From Novosphingobium sp. AP12 (GTDB lineage Bacteria > Pseudomonadota > Alphaproteobacteria > Sphingomonadales > Sphingomonadaceae): 58,745 bases of DNA. The notes below the pieces were generated by a model. The model ran no database searches, was not told where the DNA came from, and worked only from the letters and a program-made list of their open reading frames with translations. Numbering within the stretch: position 1 is the stretch's first letter; each line of letters opens with the position of its first letter. Position numbers and translations under genes: made by a program. The DNA lies in contig NZ_AKKE01000024.1 of the NCBI RefSeq assembly GCF_000281975.1, positions 1-58,745 of the forward strand, read 5' to 3'. Shown piece by piece: positions 8,277 through 16,198 of this stretch.

Positions 8277-9365
8277 GTGGCTGACGACATCGACGGATCG
8301 CCGAAGCCGCCGCGGACGTCGCCCCGGTCCTCGCGCCGATCGCGCGCAGGGGCGACCATCTCCGACGTCGCGCGCGAGGCGGGCGTGTCGCTGATGACGG
8401 TTTCGCGGGTGATGAACGGCAAGGCCAACGTCCGCGACGAAACGCGCGAGCGCGTCAACGTGGCGATCAAGGCGCTCAACTACTCGCCCAGCGCGGCGGC
8501 CCGCAATCTTGCCGCCGCGAGCGAAATCCGCATCGGCCTGCTCTACAGCAACCCCAGCGCGGGTTACCTCAACGAGTTCCTCGTCGGCAGCCTCGACCAG
8601 GCGGCGCGCTCGAACGTGCAGCTCGTGGTCCAGCTCTGCGAGAAGGAAGACGAGCGGCGCGACACCGTCGAGCGCCTGATCGACAGCGGCATCGATGGCG
8701 TGATCCTGCCGCCGCCGCTCTGCGATGCAGAGGACATCCACGCCCTGCTGCAGGAGGCCGAAGTGCCGGGCGTTGCGGTGGCGTCGGGGCGACCGGCGAT
8801 CTTCCTGTCATCCGTCAACATCGACGACCGCGCGGCGGCGGCGGCGATGACGCGCCATCTGATCGCGCTGGGCCACCGGCGGATCGGCTTTATCTCCGGC
8901 AACCCGGACCAGACCGCCTCCTCGCTACGCCTCTACGGCTATCTCGATGCCTTGCGCGAGGCCGGGCTGGTTTCGGACCCGGCGCTGATGGCGCATGGGC
9001 TTTTCACCTATCGCTCCGGCCTGGACGCGGCGCATCTCCTGCTGGAGCAGGCCGAGCGCCCGACAGCGATCTTCGCCAGCAACGACGACATGGCGGCGGC
9101 GGTCGTTTCGGTGGCGCATCGCATGGGGCTCGACGTGCCGCGTGATCTCACCGTGGTGGGTTTCGACGACGCCCCGCAGGCCACGACGACCTGGCCCGAA
9201 CTGACGACGATCCGCCAGCCCATCGCCGACATGTCGCGCGCGGCGGTGATGCAACTGGTCGAGGACATCCGCACACGCCGCGATGGCCGGCAGTTCGCGC
9301 CCCGGCACACTCAGATGGCCTTCGAGCTCATCTCCCGCGAGTCCGACGCCGCGCCGGCGGACTAG
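8277..9365 (+). CDS. LacI-family transcriptional regulator
   Basis: The protein has about 362 residues. A basic, Ser/Arg-rich leader of about 26 residues precedes the helix-turn-helix (ATISDVAREAGVSLMTVSRVMNG). A periplasmic-binding-protein-like effector domain follows, with the typical LGHRRIGFISG, AIFASNDDMAAAV and LTVVGFDD motifs. Start GTG 8277 was chosen for its ribosome site AGGAGA six bases upstream; the open frame extends further up into the HxlR gene without support. It is convergent with the sulfite dehydrogenase genes and its target is not evident. It could serve the sulfoquinovose locus, but that operon has its own LacI gene. Confidence 0.88.
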   Translation: MADDIDGSPKPPRTSPRSSRRSRAGATISDVAREAGVSLMTVSRVMNGKANVRDETRERVNVAIKALNYSPSAAARNLAAASEIRIGLLYSNPSAGYLNEFLVGSLDQAARSNVQLVVQLCEKEDERRDTVERLIDSGIDGVILPPPLCDAEDIHALLQEAEVPGVAVASGRPAIFLSSVNIDDRAAAAAMTRHLIALGHRRIGFISGNPDQTASSLRLYGYLDALREAGLVSDPALMAHGLFTYRSGLDAAHLLLEQAERPTAIFASNDDMAAAVVSVAHRMGLDVPRDLTVVGFDDAPQATTTWPELTTIRQPIADMSRAAVMQLVEDIRTRRDGRQFAPRHTQMAFELISRESDAAPAD

Positions 9366-9375
9366 CTTCGCCGGA

Positions 9376-9753
9376 TCATCTGCTGGAGGGCGCCTTCGCC
9401 ATGAGGGCATCGACGATGGCCTCGGTGTCACGAGCCTCGATCGGAGCGCGGTAGGCCTCGCGCATCTTGTCGACGGTGGCGGTCCACTGCTTGCGGGTGA
9501 GCGGCGGCTGGTAGAGGATCATCGAGGCCGAATGGCAGGCGAGGCACGAGCGGTCGAGCAAGGCCGCGTCCTGCCCCGCGCCGAAAGTCTGCTCGTCCGT
9601 TGGCAGCGTGATGCTGGACGATTGAATGGCCGTGAGCGGGGCGGGCATGGGCTCCCTCTCCTCGCCCACTGACTTCGCGGACTTGTCCGGCTGGGGACCG
9701 CAGGCGGCCAGAAGGGCTAGGCCGAGCGCGGCGAGAGAGGCGCGCCGCCGCAT
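9376..9753 (-). CDS. sorB: SorB-like c-type cytochrome lipoprotein
   Basis: This 125-residue protein has a lipoprotein signal (LLAAC, lipidated Cys 18) and one heme-c motif, CLACH at residues 70-74. A Trp-rich turn and a possible axial Met at about 97 (TRKQWTATVDKM) follow. This is the layout of the small monoheme subunit that takes electrons from a periplasmic sulfite-oxidising molybdoenzyme and passes them to the respiratory chain. Its ATG overlaps the TGA of the molybdenum subunit gene by one base (TGATG), so the pair is made together. Symbol given by analogy with SorAB; electron acceptor not determined. It is the last gene of the operon. Confidence 0.78.
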   Translation of the reverse strand: MRRRASLAALGLALLAACGPQPDKSAKSVGEEREPMPAPLTAIQSSSITLPTDEQTFGAGQDAALLDRSCLACHSASMILYQPPLTRKQWTATVDKMREAYRAPIEARDTEAIVDALMAKAPSSR

Positions 9754-10988
9754 CAGGCCGTCTCGATCCGCAGGGCTTCGACGCAGCCGCGCATGTAGCC
9801 GCCAGGATTCCAGTTCGCCTTCATCGGCTGGACGACGCCGTCCGAGCTGGTGCAGCGGCTCATCAGCACATGCCGACCCGTCGCGTCGAGCGGCATCCGG
9901 GCGTCGAAGCGGCGGAAGCTGTAGCGCCCCTCGTCAGGGCCCAGCCGTGCGTCGCGCCAGGTCCGGCCGCCGTCGCCCGAGACCTCGACGCGGCTGACGC
10001 TCCGGTCGCCGCCCATGGCGATGCCGCCCACGGGCAGGTGGCGGCGGTGCGGCAGGCGGGAGCCTTCCTCGATATTGGTGATCCACGAGCGCGGGTTCAT
10101 CGCAGAGATCGGCGTCTTGGGGAAAGTCGAGGTGCCGGGCGGCACGTCCGCGCCGGGCGCGTCGGGGATCTGGTAGGCCTTGGCCATCCAGTAGTTCTCG
10201 TCCGGCCCGCTCATCAGGTCGATGTGATTGAGCGCCTTGACCCAGTAAGTCGAATACCAGCCCGGCACGATCAGCCGCAACGGGAAGCCGTTGAGAAGCG
10301 GCAACTGCTCGCCGTTCATCGCGAAGGCGACCATGACCTCGCCGTCCATCGCGTGATCGAGGGCGAGCGATTTCTCGAACGGATCGACCTCGGTCAGCGG
10401 CCGGTCTAGCCCACCAAAACCGACGGACTTCGCCCCGGGGCCTACGCCCGCCGCGTCCAGCAGGGCCCTGAGCGCCACGCCTTCCCAGCGGGCATTGCCC
10501 ATCGCCCCGTGCCCCCACTGCGCGCCGGGCACGCGCGGGTCGAACAGGCCGCGGCTGTTGCCCGAGCACTGGTTGACCGCCGCGTAGGAAATGCGCGGCA
10601 GCTTCAGCAGGTCGGCCAGCGAGAGCGAGACGGGGCGCTTACCGCCGGTGATCGTCAGGCGGAACGCCTCGGCATCGACGCTGAGTGGAATGTCCGCCCA
10701 GTGCCAACGCACGAAGAAGCGGTCGTTGGGCGTGAAGACGCTTTCGTCGAACACGCTCATCGGCGTCTCCAGCAGCGGCGGCCGGTTTCGCAGGACGATC
10801 ATCTCGCCCTTGCCGGGTAAGTCGGAGGCGAGGGGGCGGCTTTCCATGCCGCCCGCCATCGCCAGCCGCATGAACCGCCCGCTGCCCTGCGCCAGCGCGG
10901 CCGTGCTCGCCGCGATGCCGAGGGCGCCGCCGGCGAGGAGACGCCTGCGGGCGATCGTTCCGGCCAGCAGGGAATCGAAGCGGTCCAT
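9753..10988 (-). CDS. sorA: SorA-like molybdopterin sulfite dehydrogenase (sulfite oxidase family), Tat-exported
   Basis: The 411-residue protein has a twin-arginine signal (ARRRLLAGGALG, residues 13-24) and then the sulfite-oxidase fold. The molybdenum-ligating Cys is C141 in VNQCSGNSRG. The YSTYWVKALNHIDL and PKTPISAMNPRSWI stretches match the SorA/SoxC-like dehydrogenases, and a C-terminal dimerisation domain (SVSRVEVSGDGGRTW) is present. It oxidises sulfite to sulfate in the periplasm with the adjacent cytochrome. It lies 15 bp downstream of the SsuD-like monooxygenase gene, whose reaction releases sulfite, so its place in the operon fits detoxification and energy capture from that sulfite. 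Confidence 0.85.
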   Translation of the reverse strand: MDRFDSLLAGTIARRRLLAGGALGIAASTAALAQGSGRFMRLAMAGGMESRPLASDLPGKGEMIVLRNRPPLLETPMSVFDESVFTPNDRFFVRWHWADIPLSVDAEAFRLTITGGKRPVSLSLADLLKLPRISYAAVNQCSGNSRGLFDPRVPGAQWGHGAMGNARWEGVALRALLDAAGVGPGAKSVGFGGLDRPLTEVDPFEKSLALDHAMDGEVMVAFAMNGEQLPLLNGFPLRLIVPGWYSTYWVKALNHIDLMSGPDENYWMAKAYQIPDAPGADVPPGTSTFPKTPISAMNPRSWITNIEEGSRLPHRRHLPVGGIAMGGDRSVSRVEVSGDGGRTWRDARLGPDEGRYSFRRFDARMPLDATGRHVLMSRCTSSDGVVQPMKANWNPGGYMRGCVEALRIETA

Positions 10989-11003
10989 GCGTTCTTGCCG
11001 GTC

Positions 11004-12104
11004 TTACAGGGTCAGCGGTGCATGGTGGATGCGGGGCAGCACATGGCGCGAGAACAGGTCCGCTTCCGCCGCGTGGGGGTAGCCTGAGAGGATGAAGGCA
11101 TCGATGCCCTCGGCCTGGTAGGCCTGCAGCTTGGCGAGGACCTGGTCGGGATCGCCGACGATCGCCGCGCCGCAGCCCGAGCGGGCACGGCCGATGCCGG
11201 TCCACAGGTTGTCCTCGACGAAGCCGTCTCCGCCCGCTGCCGAGCGCAGTTCCGCCTGCCGCGTCACGCCGACGCTGGCACTGTCGAGCGACTTCTTGCG
11301 GATCGCCTCGCCGGCCTCGTCGTCCAGCTTGGACAGCAGGCGGTCGGCGTAGGTGCGGGCCTCGTCCTCGGTCTCGCGGACGATGACGTGGGCGCGGTAG
11401 CCGAACTTGAGAGTGCGGCCGTACTTGTTCGCGCGGGCGGTCATGTCGGCGATGATCTCGCGGACGTTGTCCATGGTGTCGGGCCACATGAGGTAGACGT
11501 CGCAGGCCTTGGCCGCCGCTTCGCGCGCGTCTTCGGAGAGGCCACCGAAGTAGAGCGGCGGGCACTTGCCCGAGACGGTCGAGATGCGCGCCGGGGGCAG
11601 GTCGAGGTTGTAGAACTCGCCCTCGTACTTGAGGTGCTCGCCGTTCAGCATGATCTTGAGGATCTGCATGACCTCGAGCGTGCGCTGGTAGCGGGCGCGG
11701 CTGTCCAGCTTCTCGCCCGGAAGGTCGGACGAGATGATGTTGACGGTCAGCCGTCCGCCCAGGATGCGGTCGAGCGTGGCGATGCGGCGCGCCAGCTGCG
11801 GCGGCCAGTCCTCGCCCATGCGCAGCGCCCAGAGCAGGCGGATCGTTTCCGTCATCGGGGCGATGGCGCCCGCGAACATGGTGGTGTCGATCCCCAGCGC
11901 ATAGCCGGAGGGGAGCAGGATGTTGTCGAACCCGCCCTTTTCCGCCTGCATCACGATGTTGCGGCAATGCTCCCAACTCGACGCCAGCATGGGATCGGGC
12001 TGGCCGAGGAACTCGTAGTCGTCGTCGCAGAGCGCCGAGAACCAGCTGACTTCACACGTTTTGGGCAGGTCCTTCAGGCCGTCGATCATGGTGTTTGCCG
12101 TCAT
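11004..12104 (-). CDS. smoC: FMNH2-dependent sulfoquinovose monooxygenase candidate (SsuD/SmoC-like, LLM class)
   Basis: This is a 366-residue luciferase-like monooxygenase closest in pattern to alkanesulfonate monooxygenase SsuD: PPLYFGG (183-189), RAHVIVRET (R237, H239), WTGIGRARSGCG (R306/R308) and LSGYPH (339-344) correspond to SsuD's sulfonate and flavin site. SsuD's Cys54 equivalent is not conserved. It uses O2 and reduced FMN to remove sulfonate as sulfite. Together with a sulfoquinovosidase and an aldo/keto reductase in the same operon this fits SmoC, which turns sulfoquinovose into 6-oxo-glucose plus sulfite. ATG 12104 has an AGGAGA site 9 bases upstream and overlaps the reductase stop as ATGA. 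No flavin reductase partner gene is in the window. Confidence 0.78.
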   Translation of the reverse strand: MTANTMIDGLKDLPKTCEVSWFSALCDDDYEFLGQPDPMLASSWEHCRNIVMQAEKGGFDNILLPSGYALGIDTTMFAGAIAPMTETIRLLWALRMGEDWPPQLARRIATLDRILGGRLTVNIISSDLPGEKLDSRARYQRTLEVMQILKIMLNGEHLKYEGEFYNLDLPPARISTVSGKCPPLYFGGLSEDAREAAAKACDVYLMWPDTMDNVREIIADMTARANKYGRTLKFGYRAHVIVRETEDEARTYADRLLSKLDDEAGEAIRKKSLDSASVGVTRQAELRSAAGGDGFVEDNLWTGIGRARSGCGAAIVGDPDQVLAKLQAYQAEGIDAFILSGYPHAAEADLFSRHVLPRIHHAPLTL

Positions 12105-13009
12105 GGCAGGGGCTCTCCTTTTGCGGCGACCAGTACCGCGTACCAACGCGCCCGGGTCCAGCGGACCTTGAGTGCGTCGGCGCCTTCCGCGATCCGCTCT
12201 GCCTTCTGTGAACCGATGATGGGGATCGGGCGCGCGGGGTGCGCCATGATCCAGCTATAGGCGGCCGCGGTGCGCGACACGCCGAATTCCCCGGCCACCG
12301 CGTCAAGTTCAGCGGCGACTTCCAGTGCGCGCTTGTCCTTGGGCGCGGCGATGCGCCCGCCGCCCAGCGGCGACCATGCGAGCACCGCCATGTCCATCGC
12401 GATCGCCTGGTCCAGCTCTCCGTTCTCGATCGGGGCGAGCTTGAGCGGCGACAGTTCCGGCTGGGTCGAGACGATCGGCAGCGTCAGGAACTGCTGCAGC
12501 GTGGCGATCTGCGCGGCGGTGAAGTTGGAGACGCCGAAGCTGCGGATCTTGCCCGCCTTGTGGGCTTCGTCGATGGCCTTGGCGATTTCGGAAGGGTGCG
12601 TGAGGATGTCGGGACGGTGGATCTGCCACAGCTCGACGTGGTCGGTGCCGAGGCGCTTCAGCGAGGCGTCGATGGCGGAGGCGAGGTAGGCCGCGCCCGA
12701 ATCGTAGGGCACGCCCATCGAGATGCCGCCCTTGGTGGCGATCACCAGCTTGTCCCGCAAACCCGGCTCGGCGGCGAGGGCGCGGCCCAGCAGCGCTTCC
12801 GATGCGCCGAAAGGCTCGTCGTTGTCGGGGCCGTAGATGTCGGCGGTGTCGATCAGGTCGATCCCGGCGTCGAGCGCGGCGTGCAGCAGCCTGACCACCG
12901 CACCGACGTCATCGCCGCACAGGCGCCAGTTGCCCCAGGCGAGGGCCGATACGGTGATGCCGCTCTTGCCCAGCGGGCGGCGACTTTCGGGGAGGGGGAG
13001 GAGGTCCAT
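12101..13009 (-). CDS. smoB: Aldo/keto reductase, candidate 6-oxo-glucose reductase (SmoB-like)
   Basis: This 302-residue (beta/alpha)8 NAD(P)H reductase has the full catalytic tetrad: D54 and Y59 in DLIDTADIYG, K93 in IATKGG and H131 in WQIHRPD. The cofactor-phosphate region near the end (PIPIIGSQKAERI) resembles YdhF/SmoB-type members. In the sulfo-SMO pathway SmoB reduces 6-oxo-glucose to glucose, which enters central metabolism. The gene sits between the LacI gene (13-bp gap) and the monooxygenase gene (ATGA overlap), in a single transcript. The specific substrate is inferred from these neighbours, since aldo/keto reductases alone do not reveal it. Confidence 0.75.
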   Translation of the reverse strand: MDLLPLPESRRPLGKSGITVSALAWGNWRLCGDDVGAVVRLLHAALDAGIDLIDTADIYGPDNDEPFGASEALLGRALAAEPGLRDKLVIATKGGISMGVPYDSGAAYLASAIDASLKRLGTDHVELWQIHRPDILTHPSEIAKAIDEAHKAGKIRSFGVSNFTAAQIATLQQFLTLPIVSTQPELSPLKLAPIENGELDQAIAMDMAVLAWSPLGGGRIAAPKDKRALEVAAELDAVAGEFGVSRTAAAYSWIMAHPARPIPIIGSQKAERIAEGADALKVRWTRARWYAVLVAAKGEPLP

Positions 13010-13022
13010 GAAAAATGTCCTG

Positions 13023-14039
13023 TCAGGGGAGGATATCGGGGTTGATGGTCGCGACCGAAGCGCGCTCGACGAGGTCGTGGGGAAGGCGGCGGTGGGTCAG
13101 CTGCACGCCTTCGAGCAGCAGCTGCGTGGCGGCCAGCGCCAGTTCGCGGGTGGGCTGGCGGATGGTGGTGAGCTGCGGCCAGACCATGCGCGCCAGCGTG
13201 GTGTCGTCGAAGCCCGCGACCGAAAGATCGCGCGGCACGTCGAGCCCCATGTCGTGCGCGACGGAGAGGACACCGGCGGCCATGTCGTCGTTGCTGGCGA
13301 AGATGGCGGTGGGTCGGCGCGCACGCTTCAGGAACCGCCGCGCCGCCGCCACGCCGCTGTCGAAGTCGAACTCGCCGGGGGCGACAAGGGCGGGCTCATA
13401 GGCGATCCCGGCGCGGTCGAGCGCGCGGCGGTAACCGAACAGGCGCTCTTCGGACGCCATGTGATTGGGGTGGCCTCGGACGAAGCCGATCACCCGGTGG
13501 CCCTTGTTGATGAGGTAGGTGGTCATGTCGTCGGCGGCCTGCGCGTCGTCCATGAACACCGACGAGGTCATCGCATGGTTGGTGCCGGGCGAGATCCGCA
13601 CGAAAGGAATGTCCATGCCGTCCAGTGCTTTCAGCACCGCCACGCAGTCCGTGACCGGGGAGGAGAGGATCACGCCGTCGACATGCGTCTCGGTCACGAG
13701 CCCGCGCACCTGGTCGCCCACGGTGGGGTCGGTCACGTCGACCGGCTGGGCCAGCAGCCGCATTCCGGCCTGTTGGCAGCCCTCCCAGCAGCCCATCTGG
13801 ATCTGGTTCATGTAGTAGGGGCTGTGGTTGTCGTAGATCAGCGCGATCTGGCCCGACTTGGTGCCCGCCAGGATGCGAGCGGCGATGCTGGGCTTGAACT
13901 CCAGGTCGCGCATCGCCTTCTCGACACGCTCCTTGGTGTCCGCGCTGACGTAGCGGTGGCCGTTCAGCACCCGGCTGACGGTCTTCACCGAGACCCCGGC
14001 GAGCGCCGAGACGTCCTTGATGTTGGAGCGCTCGCTCAT
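13023..14039 (-). CDS. LacI-family regulator of the sulfoquinovose operon
   Basis: The 338-residue protein has an N-terminal helix-turn-helix (NIKDVSALAGVSVKTVSRVLNG) and a sugar-binding effector domain (GHRVIGFVRGHPNH, AIFASNDDMAAGVLSVAHDMG, SVAGFDDTTLARMVW). ATG 14039 was selected because the family begins there (MSERSNIKDV) and it overlaps the sulfoquinovosidase stop as ATGA; an upstream extension lies inside that gene. Its location inside the catabolic operon suggests that it represses the operon and the divergent receptor until sulfoquinovose or a derivative binds. Candidate operator dyads lie in 16064-16098. The effector is inferred from context only. Confidence 0.85.
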   Translation of the reverse strand: MSERSNIKDVSALAGVSVKTVSRVLNGHRYVSADTKERVEKAMRDLEFKPSIAARILAGTKSGQIALIYDNHSPYYMNQIQMGCWEGCQQAGMRLLAQPVDVTDPTVGDQVRGLVTETHVDGVILSSPVTDCVAVLKALDGMDIPFVRISPGTNHAMTSSVFMDDAQAADDMTTYLINKGHRVIGFVRGHPNHMASEERLFGYRRALDRAGIAYEPALVAPGEFDFDSGVAAARRFLKRARRPTAIFASNDDMAAGVLSVAHDMGLDVPRDLSVAGFDDTTLARMVWPQLTTIRQPTRELALAATQLLLEGVQLTHRRLPHDLVERASVATINPDILP

Positions 14040-16027
14040 CCCTGGGCAAGCGATGCGAAGAGGGGGGCGAAGGCGCTCGAGGGGCGGTAGAACACCGGCG
14101 GCTGGCCGTAGGGCGCGGGAACCGTGTGCGTGCCGGGCGCGAAGTCCTCGCCCGACCACAGGTGGCGCCAGGGCTCGTCGCCAGGGAGGATGACATCGCG
14201 AGCGGCGACCTGGGCCTCGACCACCGGGGCGACCAGCATGTCGGCGCCGTAGAGGTACTGATCCTGCACGGCGAACAGCGCGTCCTCGAAGTAATGCAGG
14301 AACAGCGGGCGCTGCACCGGCAGTCCGGTCGCGACCGCCTGGTCGCTGAGGTGGCGCACATAAGGCGCGAGGGCCTTGTGGACGCGCGACATGGCCGCGA
14401 ACTGGGCGAGCAGTTCGTCGCTGGAATCGATCTGGAGGTTGTCGTCCGGGCGGTTGCCCTCGTGGCTGCGCATGACCGGCGAGAACGCGCCGAGTTCGAA
14501 CCAGCGCATCATCAGGTCGGCGGTCCGCACGTTGCCGTGGAGGCTGGTGTAGCCGCCCACGTCGCTATGCGAATAGGCATTGCCGACCAGCCCCGCCGAC
14601 AGCGCGGCGGTCAGCACGGTATTGATCCCGTCGTGCCGCGTGAAGTCGACCGACTGGTCGCCCGCCCAGAGCAGCGGGCAGAACGCCTGCACGCCGGAGA
14701 ACCCCGCGCGCATGAAGAACACTGCCTCGCCCGTCTTCTCGCGTGATGCGATCGCGCGGGCGTTCGCCTCGGCCCAGAGCACCGGCCAGCGGTTGTGCAT
14801 CAGCATCGGGTCGCTGCCGTCGTGGAGGCGCAGGTCCACCGGCAGGTACTCGCCGAAGTCCGCCATCCAGCCTGACAGGCCGAAGTCGAGCATTTCGCGC
14901 CCGATCACCCGCTCGGCGAACCAGTCGAGGCTGGCGGGGTTGGTGAAGTCCACCACGCCGCAGTCGAACTCACCGAAGTCGACGAGGTAGGGCTCGTCGC
15001 TGTTCTGCCGCAGCGCGAGATGGCCGCCCGCGAGCGCCTCCTGGTACTGCACGCCGTCGTTGGCGAGGTAAGGGTTCACGTAGCCAAGGAACCGGACGCC
15101 GCGCTCCGCCAGTGCGGCGATGCGGCCGGGAAGGTCGGGGTAGCGAGCCTCGTTCCACGACCAGTCCCAGAACAGGCGGCGCCCGAAGCTAGTCTGGCGG
15201 ATGCCGATCCAGTCCTCGCACCACAGGCCCGAGACTTCCGCGCCAGCCGCCATGATCCGCTCGAGCCGGGCGAAACTGGCGTCGCCTTCCTTGAGCCCGA
15301 CGATGGCGCCGCCGATCGCCCAGTCGGGGAGCGCCGGCTGGCGCCCGAAGCGCGTCGAGAGCGCGCCCACCAAGGCAGGCATGTCGTCGGCGGCGAAGAA
15401 TTCGAGAGTGAACGCGCCTTCCCATACCTCGATCCGGTGGCGCGCTGCATCGGTGAAATCGAGCACGGAATAGGCGCTGCTGGAGAGGTGGCAGGCGTAG
15501 ATGCGTGAGGACAGAAAGGTCGGCTGCGGGTAGTTGGTCCACCAGTAGTCGCCGCCGGCCATGCCCTGCTCGTCCATCAGGCGGGTCAGCTCGGTCGACT
15601 TGTCGCGCCCCACGCCGGGCTCGCTGGTCCAGATCGGGAAGCGGCGGCCGGAAAGATCGAGGTAGCTCATCTGCTCCCCGCCGCCCCAGACGTGCTCGCC
15701 GGGTTCTGCCACAAGATCGACCCAGACGCGGTCGAGGGCGGGGTCCAGCGCGGTGACTTCCAGCGCATCGCCATGCGCCGTCAGCCGCAGCAAAGGCGCC
15801 CCGCCGCGCGTGGCGGAGAGCAGCAGCGAGCCTCCTTCCATCCGGTCGAAACCAAGCGCCAGGTACCCTGTCGGAGCGTCGTCGATGGCGAAGTTTCCGC
15901 GCACCATGCGCACGTCGGGCTGCCCGCTGGCGACCGCGAAAGCCGGGCGTTCAGCCGTGCTGCGCAAGACTTCACGCCCCGCCAGATGGCATGCGAAGCC
16001 GTCTTCCCGAATGGTGAAGGTCAGCAC
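14036..16027 (-). CDS. smoI: GH31 sulfoquinovosidase (SmoI/YihQ-like, KERWY type)
   Basis: This is a 663-residue glycoside hydrolase family 31 enzyme. The nucleophile is D390 (GWMADFGEYLP) and the acid/base is D457 (WAGDQSVDF), as in E. coli YihQ (D405, D472). The residues known to bind the sulfonate can be aligned: K246 (GLKEG), E271 (WCEDW), R284 and W287 (SFGRRLFWDW) and a Tyr in YSHSDVGGY (Y485 or Y493). YihQ has Gln where K and E stand here, so this is the KERWY form described for Agrobacterium. The enzyme should release sulfoquinovose from SQ-glycerol or the plant lipid SQDG. No signal peptide is visible, so it is probably cytoplasmic. Start is GTG 16027 with AGGA upstream. First gene of the operon. 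Confidence 0.88.
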   Translation of the reverse strand: MLTFTIREDGFACHLAGREVLRSTAERPAFAVASGQPDVRMVRGNFAIDDAPTGYLALGFDRMEGGSLLLSATRGGAPLLRLTAHGDALEVTALDPALDRVWVDLVAEPGEHVWGGGEQMSYLDLSGRRFPIWTSEPGVGRDKSTELTRLMDEQGMAGGDYWWTNYPQPTFLSSRIYACHLSSSAYSVLDFTDAARHRIEVWEGAFTLEFFAADDMPALVGALSTRFGRQPALPDWAIGGAIVGLKEGDASFARLERIMAAGAEVSGLWCEDWIGIRQTSFGRRLFWDWSWNEARYPDLPGRIAALAERGVRFLGYVNPYLANDGVQYQEALAGGHLALRQNSDEPYLVDFGEFDCGVVDFTNPASLDWFAERVIGREMLDFGLSGWMADFGEYLPVDLRLHDGSDPMLMHNRWPVLWAEANARAIASREKTGEAVFFMRAGFSGVQAFCPLLWAGDQSVDFTRHDGINTVLTAALSAGLVGNAYSHSDVGGYTSLHGNVRTADLMMRWFELGAFSPVMRSHEGNRPDDNLQIDSSDELLAQFAAMSRVHKALAPYVRHLSDQAVATGLPVQRPLFLHYFEDALFAVQDQYLYGADMLVAPVVEAQVAARDVILPGDEPWRHLWSGEDFAPGTHTVPAPYGQPPVFYRPSSAFAPLFASLAQG

Positions 16028-16063
16028 CAGATCCTAACTCCCTAACAGTGTGCTCGTGGTGCA

Positions 16064-16108
16064 GCGCCCGGCGCAGCATTCGCCCTGTCGATATGACACC
16101 GCTTGACA
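16064..16108. promoter_or_regulatory. Candidate operators and promoter in the sulfoquinovosidase/receptor divergent region
   Basis: The 171-bp divergent region contains a perfect GC-rich palindrome, GCGCCCGGCGC (16064-16074), a TGTC-N5-GACA dyad (16086-16098) and a consensus TTGACA -35 box (16103-16108) reading toward the receptor. The palindrome has the central-CG look of LacI sites but is short. These are the best candidates for binding of the operon's LacI protein; none is conclusive. Confidence 0.3.
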
Positions 16109-16198
16109 GAAATGCCGGACCCGATCAAGAGGGCAACAACCAACAGGACGACCTGAGGTGAACTTAGGGCCGATCCAGTTTAACGTAAGGGGAGAGCT

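Noticed and set aside
10639..11976. Arg/Gly-rich open frame spanning the SorA and monooxygenase genes
   Set aside because: It crosses two well-supported genes out of frame and has the composition of a GC-rich shadow frame.
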